Source of the DNA: an uncultured Clostridium sp.
Lineage (GTDB): Bacteria; Bacillota; Clostridia; Lachnospirales; Lachnospiraceae
Assembly: GCA_900547035.1 (NCBI GenBank)
Contig: URFM01000043.1
Coordinates: 1-31,541 of the forward strand
Direction of reading: 5' to 3'
DNA: 31,541 nt
Position numbers and translations under genes: made by a program. Below the pieces are notes generated by a model. It did not search any database, was not told where the DNA came from, and saw only the letters and a program-made list of their open reading frames with translations. The stretch's first letter is position 1. Each line of letters opens with the position of its first letter. This document shows positions 7,959 through 15,137 of this stretch, in pieces.

Positions 7959-8987
7959 CTAAAGACAGGATTTCAGCTTCAGGAGTATCCGGATCTCAAA
8001 AGAAGCAGGATTCAGAGAAAAGTCCGCATAACCGCCGGTATTTTTCGCGATTTCGTTTATGCTTTTCAGGCCGATGCCATGACTGTCTTTTGGTTTTTCG
8101 GGATTGGGAGTCACCGCATTTTGCTGAAAGATTTGGATCTCTCCCTGACCGCAGGATAGTTTCAGGACAACAGGCTGAGAGGGATCGGCATACTTTTCCA
8201 CGTTGGAGGCCAGATTATCGAAGATGCGCTGAAGGGCGGACAATTCCACTTCGGCTTTAAAGGGCTGGCAGCCACTTAAGTCAACCTGGCAGAGAAAGGA
8301 ATCCTCCAGAGTTTCTTCCCATTGAAACGCTAATTGCTGGAGAAGAAGGGCCGCGTTTTCTACCAGGCGGTTTTCTGACTCGGCTTTTCCTAACAGCTGA
8401 TCCGTCAGGAGGCGGATCTGCTCCGCTTTGGACTGGACCAGGGCAATGTAGGCGGCGGTTTCCTCTGGAGTCAAGGCTTCTTTAGACGCCAGGTACTGAG
8501 AGTTGGAGAGAATAGAGGTCAAAGGAGTGCGGATATCGTGGGACAGGGTCCGTACAAAATTTTCCCGTTTCTGCCGCAGCTCTTCTTCCTTTTGCTTCAG
8601 CTGTTTTTCAGAAGAGGCCAGATAGTTAATGCTCTCCGCCAGAACGGCGAACTCGTCTTTTCCTTCCACGGGAATGGAAAAATCCAGCTGCTTCTCTCTG
8701 AGCTGATCGACACCGCGAATAATGGAGGCTACATATGCGATCCGTTGCCCTAACAGAAATAAAAAAAGGGCAAGAAAAACCAGGGAGGAGGCAAGAAGGC
8801 AAAGACTCCTGATCCACAGGTGAAGAAGGCCGATCTGCTCCTCCCGGAGGGAGATTCCCTGCCGGTCCAGCCAGATCTCTCCGATTGACCGGGAAGAGAG
8901 AAAGAGAAAGCCGAAAAAAAAGGCGGATATGACCAGGGAGAGCAGGAGAAATTCCAGAACCTCACGAATAAATAAATTTTTATTCAA
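7959..8987 (-). CDS. HAMP-domain sensor histidine kinase
   Basis: The membrane sensor of a two-component system. Two transmembrane helices (about 11-31 and 60-80) flank a short external loop of about 30 residues, followed by HAMP (about 81-130), a HisKA dimerisation domain with phospho-acceptor His150 in LSHDIRTPLTS, and a C-terminal ATPase domain with an N-box (DNLASNVEKYAD) and HGIGLKSI near the end. A clear DxGxG motif is not visible between them. I prefer the TTG start at 8987, preceded by an AAAGGGG element and overlapping the regulator stop by 8 bases; the upstream ATG at 9089 would overlap the regulator by 110 bases. Length is then 342. The short loop suggests a membrane-level or small-ligand signal; the stimulus is unknown. 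Confidence 0.88.
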   Translation of the reverse strand: MNKNLFIREVLEFLLLSLVISAFFFGFLFLSSRSIGEIWLDRQGISLREEQIGLLHLWIRSLCLLASSLVFLALFLFLLGQRIAYVASIIRGVDQLREKQLDFSIPVEGKDEFAVLAESINYLASSEKQLKQKEEELRQKRENFVRTLSHDIRTPLTSILSNSQYLASKEALTPEETAAYIALVQSKAEQIRLLTDQLLGKAESENRLVENAALLLQQLAFQWEETLEDSFLCQVDLSGCQPFKAEVELSALQRIFDNLASNVEKYADPSQPVVLKLSCGQGEIQIFQQNAVTPNPEKPKDSHGIGLKSINEIAKNTGGYADFSLNPASFEIRILLKLKSCL

Positions 8988-9687
8988 GATAATACCCCTT
9001 TCCCCAGGCGGTCTTAATGTAGCGAGGATTGCGGGAACTGTCTCCAAGCTTCTTCCGCAGGTTTTTAATATGGACCATAATCGCGGCATCCCCTACGGCT
9101 GTTTCACCCCAGATGCTCTGGTAAAGGTTATCAGGGGAAAAGATTTTTTTGGGATGGGTGATGAAAAGCCGCAAAAGCTGAAATTCCGTGTAGGTGAGAA
9201 GAATCACCTCATCTCCCCGCTGTACAGACTGGCTGTCCAGATCCAGAGTCAGATCTTTAAAGGACAGGACGTTAGAAGGGGAGGATTCCTTCGGAGCGGA
9301 TTCAGCAGGACGAAAACGGCAGGCTCTGCGCAGAATGGCCCGGACCCGAAGCAAAAGCTCAGTGTTGGAAAAAGGCTTAACGATATAATCGTCTGCTCCG
9401 GAGGAAAAGCCCATAACCTTATCCGCCTCAGTGGAATAGGCGGTAAGGAAGATAATGGGCGCGTTGAAGCGTCTGCTCAGCTGGTTGGCGGCGGCGAAGC
9501 CGGAGAGTATCGGCATGTTGACATCCAGAATATAAAGGTCGATGGATTCATCTGCCAGCTCCAGAACTTCCTGGCCGTTCCTGGCGGTTAATACCTGGTA
9601 ACCCTCTTGGGTGAGAATCAGGGAGAGGATGGAGAGGATATCTTGATCATCGTCTGCCGCAAGTAGTTTATAGGTTTTTTCTTCCAT
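8980..9687 (-). CDS. OmpR-family response regulator
   Basis: A 235-residue cytoplasmic transcription regulator paired with the overlapping histidine kinase. The receiver domain (about 6-120) has the acidic pocket Asp12-Asp13-Asp14, phospho-acceptor Asp55 in YILDVNMP, the conserved Thr in FLTAYS and Lys in YIVKPF. The C-terminal winged-helix domain (about 135-235) includes LLTYTEFQLLRLF and VHIKNLRKKLG, typical of the OmpR/PhoB class. AAGGAG sits about 9 bases before the ATG. Adjacent genes include the small membrane protein at 7549 and, on the other side, the trehalose operon, but neither is a proven target. Family call secure; regulon unknown. Confidence 0.93.
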   Translation of the reverse strand: MEEKTYKLLAADDDQDILSILSLILTQEGYQVLTARNGQEVLELADESIDLYILDVNMPILSGFAAANQLSRRFNAPIIFLTAYSTEADKVMGFSSGADDYIVKPFSNTELLLRVRAILRRACRFRPAESAPKESSPSNVLSFKDLTLDLDSQSVQRGDEVILLTYTEFQLLRLFITHPKKIFSPDNLYQSIWGETAVGDAAIMVHIKNLRKKLGDSSRNPRYIKTAWGKGYYLE

Positions 9688-9774
9688 ATGGCGAACTCCT
9701 TCTTAAAAATAATAGTTTCCCGCCGTCCTGAACAGTTGTATTGCGCTGCTGCATGATGGAGAAAAGCTATGCTT

Positions 9775-9803
9775 AGTTTAACATGTTTTCGCGGCCGGGG
9801 CAA
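9775..9803 (-). promoter_or_regulatory. Candidate promoter of the two-component operon
   Basis: Minus strand: TTGCCC (9803-9798), 17-base spacer, TAAACT (9780-9775). The -35 match is moderate. The leader to the regulator ATG would be about 80 bases. Confidence 0.45.
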
Positions 9804-9918
9804 ACACAATCTCGGCCAGAAAATGGCAGCGTATTATTTTGATCTTCGGATTAAAATACATATGGGAAAAAAAGTAAGAGTCCGGGATGTCCCGAACGGT
9901 TATAAAGTGAAAACAAAG

Positions 9919-9930
9919 TTGTTTAAACAA
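9919..9930. promoter_or_regulatory. Upstream operator of the trehalose operon (GntR/TreR type)
   Basis: TTGTTTAAACAA is a perfect 12-bp palindrome, 15 bases upstream of the -35 box. It has the same TTGT...ACAA frame as TreR operators in Firmicutes. An identical copy lies exactly 60 bp downstream. Confidence 0.75.
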
Positions 9931-9945
9931 ATTTGTAAAAATGCC

Positions 9946-9974
9946 TTGACTTGTTTGCGAGCCTGTGCTATTCT
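9946..9974 (+). promoter_or_regulatory. Promoter of the trehalose operon
   Basis: TTGACT (9946-9951), 17-base spacer, TATTCT (9969-9974). The expected start point falls inside the downstream operator (9979-9990), so a bound repressor would block initiation. Confidence 0.7.
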
Positions 9975-9978
9975 TTAG

Positions 9979-9990
9979 TTGTTTAAACAA
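9979..9990. promoter_or_regulatory. Start-site operator of the trehalose operon (GntR/TreR type)
   Basis: A second TTGTTTAAACAA, identical to 9919-9930 and sharing two more 5' bases (AG). It covers the transcription start. Two sites 60 bp apart on either side of the promoter would allow looping or cooperative repression. Confidence 0.75.
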
Positions 9991-10021
9991 GAAGAAACAA
10001 AATCCAAAAGGAGAGGCGACC

Positions 10022-12028
10022 ATGGGGAAGTATCAGGAAGAGGTCAGGAAACTTTTGACTTGTATCGGCGGCAAAGAGAATATCCAGGCGGTATCTCACT
10101 GTATGACCCGGATGCGGTTCGTACTGGTGGACCCGAAAAAAGCGGATGAGAAGGCCATCGAGGAAATTTCCTGTGTGAAGGGGACCTTTACACAGGCAGG
10201 TCAGTATCAGGTAATTATCGGAAACGACGTAGGGGTATTTTACAATGAATTTACTGCTTACGCAGGCATCGAGGGAGTGAGCAAGGACGCAGTGAAGGCA
10301 GCGGCCAAGACCAACCAGAAGCCTCTGCAGAAGATTATGGGGGCGCTGGGAGAGATTTTCGCCCCGCTGATTCCCGCGCTGATCTGCGGCGGTCTGATTT
10401 TGGGATTCCGCAATGTCATCGGAGAGATTAACTTTTTTAACAACGGAACCCAGAGCTTGGCGGACATTTCCCAGTTTTGGGCGGGAATGTACAGCTTCCT
10501 CTGGCTCATCGGCGAAGCTGTGTTCCATATGCTGCCGGTGGGCATCGTCTGGTCCATCACGAAGAAGATGGGGACGACCCAGATTTTGGGTATCATTCTG
10601 GGATTAACCCTGGTGTCTCCCCAGCTTTTAAACGGATTTTCCGTAGCCACTACGGCGCCGGCGGATATTCCGGTATGGGACTTCGGATTCTTTAAGGTGC
10701 AGCAGATTGGTTATCAGGGACAGGTAATCGCCGCCATCATGGCAGGCTTCGTGCTGGTGTATCTGGAGAAGTTCTTCAAGAAGCACTGCCCGGAAGTGGT
10801 GAGCATGATTGTGGTGCCCTTCTGCTCCCTGGTTCCGGCGGTGGTCATCGCCCATACGGTGGTAGGCCCCATCGGCTGGAAAATCGGAGACGGCATCGCC
10901 AATGTGGTTTACGGTGGTCTGATGTCCCCCTTCGGCGTAATCTTCGCGGGACTGTTCGGCCTGCTCTACGCGCCTATTGTGATGACGGGGCTCCATCATA
11001 TGACCAATGCCATTGACAGCCAGCTGATTAACGCCTATGACGGAACGATTTTATGGCCTATGATAGCCCTGTCCAATATCGCTCAGGGCTCCAGTGTGCT
11101 GGCTATGTCCCTTCTTCAGAAAAAGAATGAGCGGGCTCAGCAGGTGAACGTGCCTGCCTGCATCTCCTGTTACCTTGGAGTAACGGAGCCTGCCCTTTTC
11201 GGTGTCAACTTAAAATATGGATTCCCCCTGGTGTGCGGTATGATTGGCTCTGCCGCTGCCGCCATGATTTCCGTGGGCTTTGGAGTTCAGGCCCTCAGCA
11301 TTGGAGTGGGCGGACTACCGGGAATCCTCTCCATCGAATCGGATTTCTACCTGCAGTTTCTGCTGGCTATGGCGGTAGCGGTAGCGGTTCCATTTTTCCT
11401 GACCCTGGCGGTGGGAAGCAGAAAACTTTCTTATGAGGAGAAGCATGGAAAGCAGAAGGAGAGCCTTCCCCAGGAGGAAGCAGACGGGGCAGCAGAGGAA
11501 AAGAGCGGGGATGAGCAGGCAGAGCAGCAGCCGGTACAGGAGGAAAATGGCAGTGCGCCGGCGGAAGGCGGAGAGCTGAAGGCTTTCCTCAGCGGAAAGG
11601 TAATCCCTTTGGAGGAGGTTCCGGATGATGTATTTTCCAAACGCATTATCGGTGACGGTCTTGCTATTGAGCCCACGGACCACACGGTGGTAGCTCCGGC
11701 GGCAGGCACGGTGAGCGTGGTGATGCAGGATTCCAAACACGCCTGCGGTATTACCCTGGATAACGGCATGGAGATTTTGATTCACATCGGCATCGACACG
11801 GTAGCTATGAACGGCGACGGATTTGAGCTGTTCGTGAACCAGGGGGATCATGTGGAGGCGGGACAGCCCCTTATCTCCTTTGACCCGGAGAAAATCCGGG
11901 CGGCAGGATACCCGCTGACCACCATTCTGATCATGACCAATCCGGGACAGGCGAAAGACCTGAAGTACCGGGATCAGGAGGGACTTGAGGCTCAGGCAGG
12001 AACGACAGCTATCATTACCTTTGACTAG
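10022..12028 (+). CDS. treB: Trehalose-specific PTS permease EIIB-EIIC-EIIA
   Basis: Imports trehalose and phosphorylates it to trehalose 6-phosphate. Of 668 residues, IIB is about 1-85 (phosphorylated Cys27 in SHCMTRMRF), the membrane IIC domain about 105-470, then an acidic Gln/Glu linker, then an IIA-Glc-type domain (about 520-668) with active-site His588 in ILIHIGIDTVAM. Trehalose specificity is inferred from the match to TreB/TreP-type IIBC and the downstream phosphotrehalase. The fused IIA means no separate IIA-Glc is needed. I chose ATG 10022 because AAAAGGAG precedes it; the frame is open back to 9965 but that lies before the promoter start. The stop overlaps the treC ribosome binding site, so the two genes are tightly coupled. 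Confidence 0.93.
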   Translation: MGKYQEEVRKLLTCIGGKENIQAVSHCMTRMRFVLVDPKKADEKAIEEISCVKGTFTQAGQYQVIIGNDVGVFYNEFTAYAGIEGVSKDAVKAAAKTNQKPLQKIMGALGEIFAPLIPALICGGLILGFRNVIGEINFFNNGTQSLADISQFWAGMYSFLWLIGEAVFHMLPVGIVWSITKKMGTTQILGIILGLTLVSPQLLNGFSVATTAPADIPVWDFGFFKVQQIGYQGQVIAAIMAGFVLVYLEKFFKKHCPEVVSMIVVPFCSLVPAVVIAHTVVGPIGWKIGDGIANVVYGGLMSPFGVIFAGLFGLLYAPIVMTGLHHMTNAIDSQLINAYDGTILWPMIALSNIAQGSSVLAMSLLQKKNERAQQVNVPACISCYLGVTEPALFGVNLKYGFPLVCGMIGSAAAAMISVGFGVQALSIGVGGLPGILSIESDFYLQFLLAMAVAVAVPFFLTLAVGSRKLSYEEKHGKQKESLPQEEADGAAEEKSGDEQAEQQPVQEENGSAPAEGGELKAFLSGKVIPLEEVPDDVFSKRIIGDGLAIEPTDHTVVAPAAGTVSVVMQDSKHACGITLDNGMEILIHIGIDTVAMNGDGFELFVNQGDHVEAGQPLISFDPEKIRAAGYPLTTILIMTNPGQAKDLKYRDQEGLEAQAGTTAIITFD

Positions 12029-12042
12029 GAGGAAATGCAGGA

Positions 12043-13701
12043 ATGACCGATTTTAAAAAGAGCGTAATTTATCAGATTTATCCGAAATCCTTTTACGATT
12101 CCGACGGGGACGGCCTGGGGGATCTCCGGGGCGTAACGGAGAAGCTGGATTATATTAAGGAGCTGGGAGCGGATTACATCTGGCTGACCCCATTCTTTGT
12201 GTCGCCCCAGAATGACAACGGCTACGATGTGGAAGATTATTACCACATCGACCCCAGATACGGGACCATGGAGGATTTCGAGAAGCTGGCCGCCGGGGCG
12301 AAGGAGCGGGGAATTGGGCTTATGCTGGACATGGTGTTTAACCACACCTCCAGCCGCCACGAATGGTTCCGGAAGGCCCTGGCAGGGGATGAGAAGTACA
12401 AAAACTTCTATATTTTAAAAAAGGGCAAAGGACCGGGAATTCCACCCACCAACTGGGAGAGCAAGTTCGGCGGGAGCGCCTGGGAGTATGTGGAAGCTTT
12501 TGACGAGTATTATCTTCATCTCTTTGATGTCTCCCAGCCGGATTTAAACTGGGATAATCCTCTGGTGCGGGAGGAAATTAAAAAGATTGTGCGCTTCTGG
12601 ATGGAAAAGGGCGTGAAAGGCTTCCGCTTCGACGTGGTGAACCTCATCAGCAAAGGGGAGTTTGCGGATGATGAGGAAGGGGACGGGCGCAGGTTCTACA
12701 CCGACGGTCCCAGGATTCACCAGTACTTGAAAGAGCTGAATCAGGATACCTTCGGTCAGAATCCGGAGATTGTGACGGTGGGGGAGATGTCCAGCACCTC
12801 CCTGGAAAACTGCTACCGCTATGGAGGCGAAGGGGAGAACGAGCTTTCCATGGTGTTCAGCTTTCACCACCTGAAGGTGGATTTTGTGGGAAATGAGAAA
12901 TGGGTGATGGTGCCCTATGATTTCCAAAAGCTGAAGGATATCCTGTTCCAGTGGCAGACCAAGATGGAGGAGCACGATGCCTGGAACGCCGTGTTCTGGT
13001 GCAACCACGACCAGCCACGGGTGGTGAGCCGGTTTGGGGATGAGGGCCCCTACTGGAAGGAGTCGGCCAAGATGCTGGCTACCGCGATCCACGGTTTAAG
13101 GGGCACACCCTATATTTATCAGGGCGAGGAGCTGGGCATGACCAACGCCGGCTTTACAAAGATTTCCCAGTACCGGGATGTGGAGAGTTTAAATCATTTC
13201 CGCATTCTTCAGGAAAAGGGGCTGTCGGCGGACAATGCCCTGCGGATTCTGGGGATTCATTCCAGGGACAATGCCAGAACGCCCATGCAGTGGAACGATG
13301 GACGTCAGGCGGGATTTACCAAAGGGGAGCCGTGGATGGAAGTAAATCCAAACTACCGCTATATCAACGCTCAGACAGAGCTTCGGGACGAGGATTCCAT
13401 TTTCTATTATTACCGGAGGCTGATTGGTCTGCGCAAGCAGTACGACGTCATCGCTTACGGGGATATCCGGCCGATAGCGAGGGAGGATTCCTATGTATTT
13501 GCCTACAAGCGGACCTGGAAGGATGAGGAACTGTTGGTAATCTGTAATTTCTACGGGCGGCAGATTTCCTGGAAGAGCGAGGAGAGCCTGAAGGGCTATA
13601 AGGTTCTTTTGGGAAATTACGGGGAGAATTGCCTGGAGGAAAACGGGGCGCTGTTAAAACCTTATGAGTGCCTTGTACTTTACAGAAAAAGGGGAGAGTA
13701 A
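12043..13701 (+). CDS. treC: alpha,alpha-phosphotrehalase (trehalose-6-phosphate hydrolase)
   Basis: Cytoplasmic GH13 enzyme that splits trehalose 6-phosphate into glucose and glucose 6-phosphate. Of 552 residues, the TIM barrel shows YQIYPKSFYDS at the N-terminus, MVFNHTS near 98-103, the nucleophile Asp197 in GFRFDVVN, acid/base Glu248 in TVGEM, and the transition-state Asp323 in CNHDQPR. The loop KGPGIPPTNWESKFGG (about 128-144) is typical of phosphotrehalases and oligo-1,6-glucosidases; the upstream trehalose PTS favours the former. AGGAGG overlaps the treB stop and lies 10 bases before this ATG. A strong terminator follows, so the operon is bicistronic. Confidence 0.94.
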   Translation: MTDFKKSVIYQIYPKSFYDSDGDGLGDLRGVTEKLDYIKELGADYIWLTPFFVSPQNDNGYDVEDYYHIDPRYGTMEDFEKLAAGAKERGIGLMLDMVFNHTSSRHEWFRKALAGDEKYKNFYILKKGKGPGIPPTNWESKFGGSAWEYVEAFDEYYLHLFDVSQPDLNWDNPLVREEIKKIVRFWMEKGVKGFRFDVVNLISKGEFADDEEGDGRRFYTDGPRIHQYLKELNQDTFGQNPEIVTVGEMSSTSLENCYRYGGEGENELSMVFSFHHLKVDFVGNEKWVMVPYDFQKLKDILFQWQTKMEEHDAWNAVFWCNHDQPRVVSRFGDEGPYWKESAKMLATAIHGLRGTPYIYQGEELGMTNAGFTKISQYRDVESLNHFRILQEKGLSADNALRILGIHSRDNARTPMQWNDGRQAGFTKGEPWMEVNPNYRYINAQTELRDEDSIFYYYRRLIGLRKQYDVIAYGDIRPIAREDSYVFAYKRTWKDEELLVICNFYGRQISWKSEESLKGYKVLLGNYGENCLEENGALLKPYECLVLYRKRGE

Positions 13702-13715
13702 AAGATAGATAAAAG

Positions 13716-13767
13716 CAGCGCCTTCTGAGAAGCGGTCGGTATGGCCGGGCAGAGGGCGCTGTTTTTT
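13716..13767 (+). terminator. Intrinsic terminator of the trehalose operon
   Basis: A 12-bp stem (13716-13727 with 13750-13761, one G-U pair) around a 22-base loop, followed by TTTTTT. It also lies just past the end of the minus-strand small ORF, where it may act weakly in the other direction. Confidence 0.88.
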
Positions 13768-13772
13768 CTGCG

Positions 13773-13916
13773 TTAACGAAGCTGTCCGTCGCCGGCCATC
13801 AGGCGGGTCATCTCCTCAATCCGCTCCAGGGGGAAGGGAGGCAGGGACAGCGGCTTCATGGCGATGGACATCAGTTTCATGGGATTGTCGTCGTCGGCAA
13901 TACGGTTGGAACTCAT
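13773..13916 (-). CDS. Possible 47-residue protein downstream of the isoaspartyl dipeptidase
   Basis: An ORF too short for routine calling: it starts MSSNRIADDDNPMKL, continues with KPLSLPPFPLERIEEM and ends GDGQLR. It begins 17 bases after the dipeptidase stop, on the same strand, and fills the space up to the trehalose terminator. The composition looks protein-like (amphipathic C-terminal helix, Pro-rich middle, neighbour-like codon use). Only a weak GAAAG element precedes the ATG. I do not recognise the family. It could be a real small protein translated by coupling, or a chance frame. Confidence 0.4.
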   Translation of the reverse strand: MSSNRIADDDNPMKLMSIAMKPLSLPPFPLERIEEMTRLMAGDGQLR

Positions 13917-13933
13917 CTGACTTTCAGACTGTT

Positions 13934-15124
13934 TTAACCCCTTTTCTCAAAGGTGCCGTACACCAGCGGCTTTCCGTCCCGGACCATGATTTGGCCCTTT
14001 GCGATCACGGTGTGAATGGTCAGGTCGTCTTTTCTCAGAAGGCAGAGGTCGCCGTCCATTCCCGGCTGGATTCTCCCCTTAGAGGAGAGTTTTAAAATCC
14101 GGGCGGGATTGCTGGTGACGGGCTTGATGGCGATTTCCAGGGGAATATTTTCCCGCTGCACGCATTCACGAACTTCCTTTAACAGGCTGGAAGCCTTTCC
14201 AATGCCGATGCCCTGGTATTCTCCTTTGGCGTTGAATATAGGCAGACTGCCCTGGCCGTCGGAGGAGATGGTAAAATTGTCGTCGGAGACGCCGGCATCC
14301 AGAAGCCGGCGGATTCCGGTGGATACCCGCACCTCATCACAGATGGTTTCCCAGTAGTCGATATCTTCGTTTCCCGTCATGTCGATGGTGCCGCCCTCCA
14401 GGGCAAACTGGATGGCCTGACAGAACAAGGCTTCATTGCGGTTCACATGGGTAGGAAGAAACTGGGAATAAGGAATCTCCGTTTCTCGGACTACCCGCAG
14501 AATCAAATCCATCATCCGGGGACTGTCTCCCAGATGAACGTTGACAACTCCGGCCTTTCCGGAGAGCATCCCTCCTACCCGGGCGTCCGCCGCGATGCGG
14601 GCAAACTCCTCAAAGGAAGGCTGGGAGGAGCGGTGGTCTGAGATGGCGATTTCCCCGGCGCCGATGACCTTGTCCAGCATCATAATGTCTTTCATCATAC
14701 TTCCCGTTAAGGTGTGAACAGGAACCTGGTAGGAGCCGGTATATACGTAGGTGGTAATTCCTTCCTCCTCCAGTCCTTTGGCCTTGGCAAGAAGGGACTC
14801 CATGTGCCGGGCCACGCCGTCGGTTCCGATGCAGCCTACGACGGTAGTGATGCCGTTTAAAGTCAAATCCGTAAGGGAGGCCTCGGGGGTCCGGGTATGA
14901 AATCCGCCCTCGCCGCCGCCTCCCATAATGTGTTCATGACCGTCGATCAAACCGGGAGTGAGAATCAGCTCCGAGCCGTCCAGTTCTGTGACCTTTACGG
15001 CACCGCCAAAGTCCGCTTTCAGATTCTCTCCTACGGCGGCAATGGTTCCGCCCAGAAGGAGCACATCGGTTCTGCCCAGGTGTTCAGGCGCGTAGACGTC
15101 AGCATTACGGATGATTGTAACCAT
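13934..15124 (-). CDS. iadA: Isoaspartyl dipeptidase-like amidohydrolase
   Basis: Amidohydrolase-superfamily metallopeptidase; IadA enzymes remove N-terminal beta-aspartyl residues from dipeptides. Of 396 residues, metal-ligand candidates are His63 and His65 (GHEH), His198 (VHLGDS), His227 (LPTHVNRN) and Asp290 (SSDGQGS), all in the spacing of E. coli IadA. Where E. coli has the carbamylated bridging lysine (VIGVKCAISDH), this protein reads VIGAGEIAISDH, so Glu159 probably takes that place. I chose ATG 15124: AGGAGG lies 7-8 bases upstream, whereas the longer frame to 15163 would overlap the carrier gene. It follows the YfcC-family carrier by 13 bases, suggesting import then hydrolysis of small peptides. 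A related dipeptide specificity is possible. Confidence 0.85.
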   Translation of the reverse strand: MVTIIRNADVYAPEHLGRTDVLLLGGTIAAVGENLKADFGGAVKVTELDGSELILTPGLIDGHEHIMGGGGEGGFHTRTPEASLTDLTLNGITTVVGCIGTDGVARHMESLLAKAKGLEEEGITTYVYTGSYQVPVHTLTGSMMKDIMMLDKVIGAGEIAISDHRSSQPSFEEFARIAADARVGGMLSGKAGVVNVHLGDSPRMMDLILRVVRETEIPYSQFLPTHVNRNEALFCQAIQFALEGGTIDMTGNEDIDYWETICDEVRVSTGIRRLLDAGVSDDNFTISSDGQGSLPIFNAKGEYQGIGIGKASSLLKEVRECVQRENIPLEIAIKPVTSNPARILKLSSKGRIQPGMDGDLCLLRKDDLTIHTVIAKGQIMVRDGKPLVYGTFEKRG

Positions 15125-15137
15125 AAATTCGTCCTCC

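Larger units (their letters stand above)
9688..10021. other. Divergent intergenic region between the two-component genes and the trehalose operon
   Basis: This gene-free stretch of 334 bases holds a minus-strand promoter candidate for the response regulator, then about 110 bases without recognisable content except a short CGGGA/TCCCG dyad (about 9883-9894), then the promoter with two operators for the trehalose genes and an AAAAGGAG ribosome binding site before ATG 10022. Confidence 0.7.

Noticed and set aside
9769..9978. A 69-codon frame upstream of treB
   Set aside because: It spans the trehalose promoter and operators and has no ribosome binding site.
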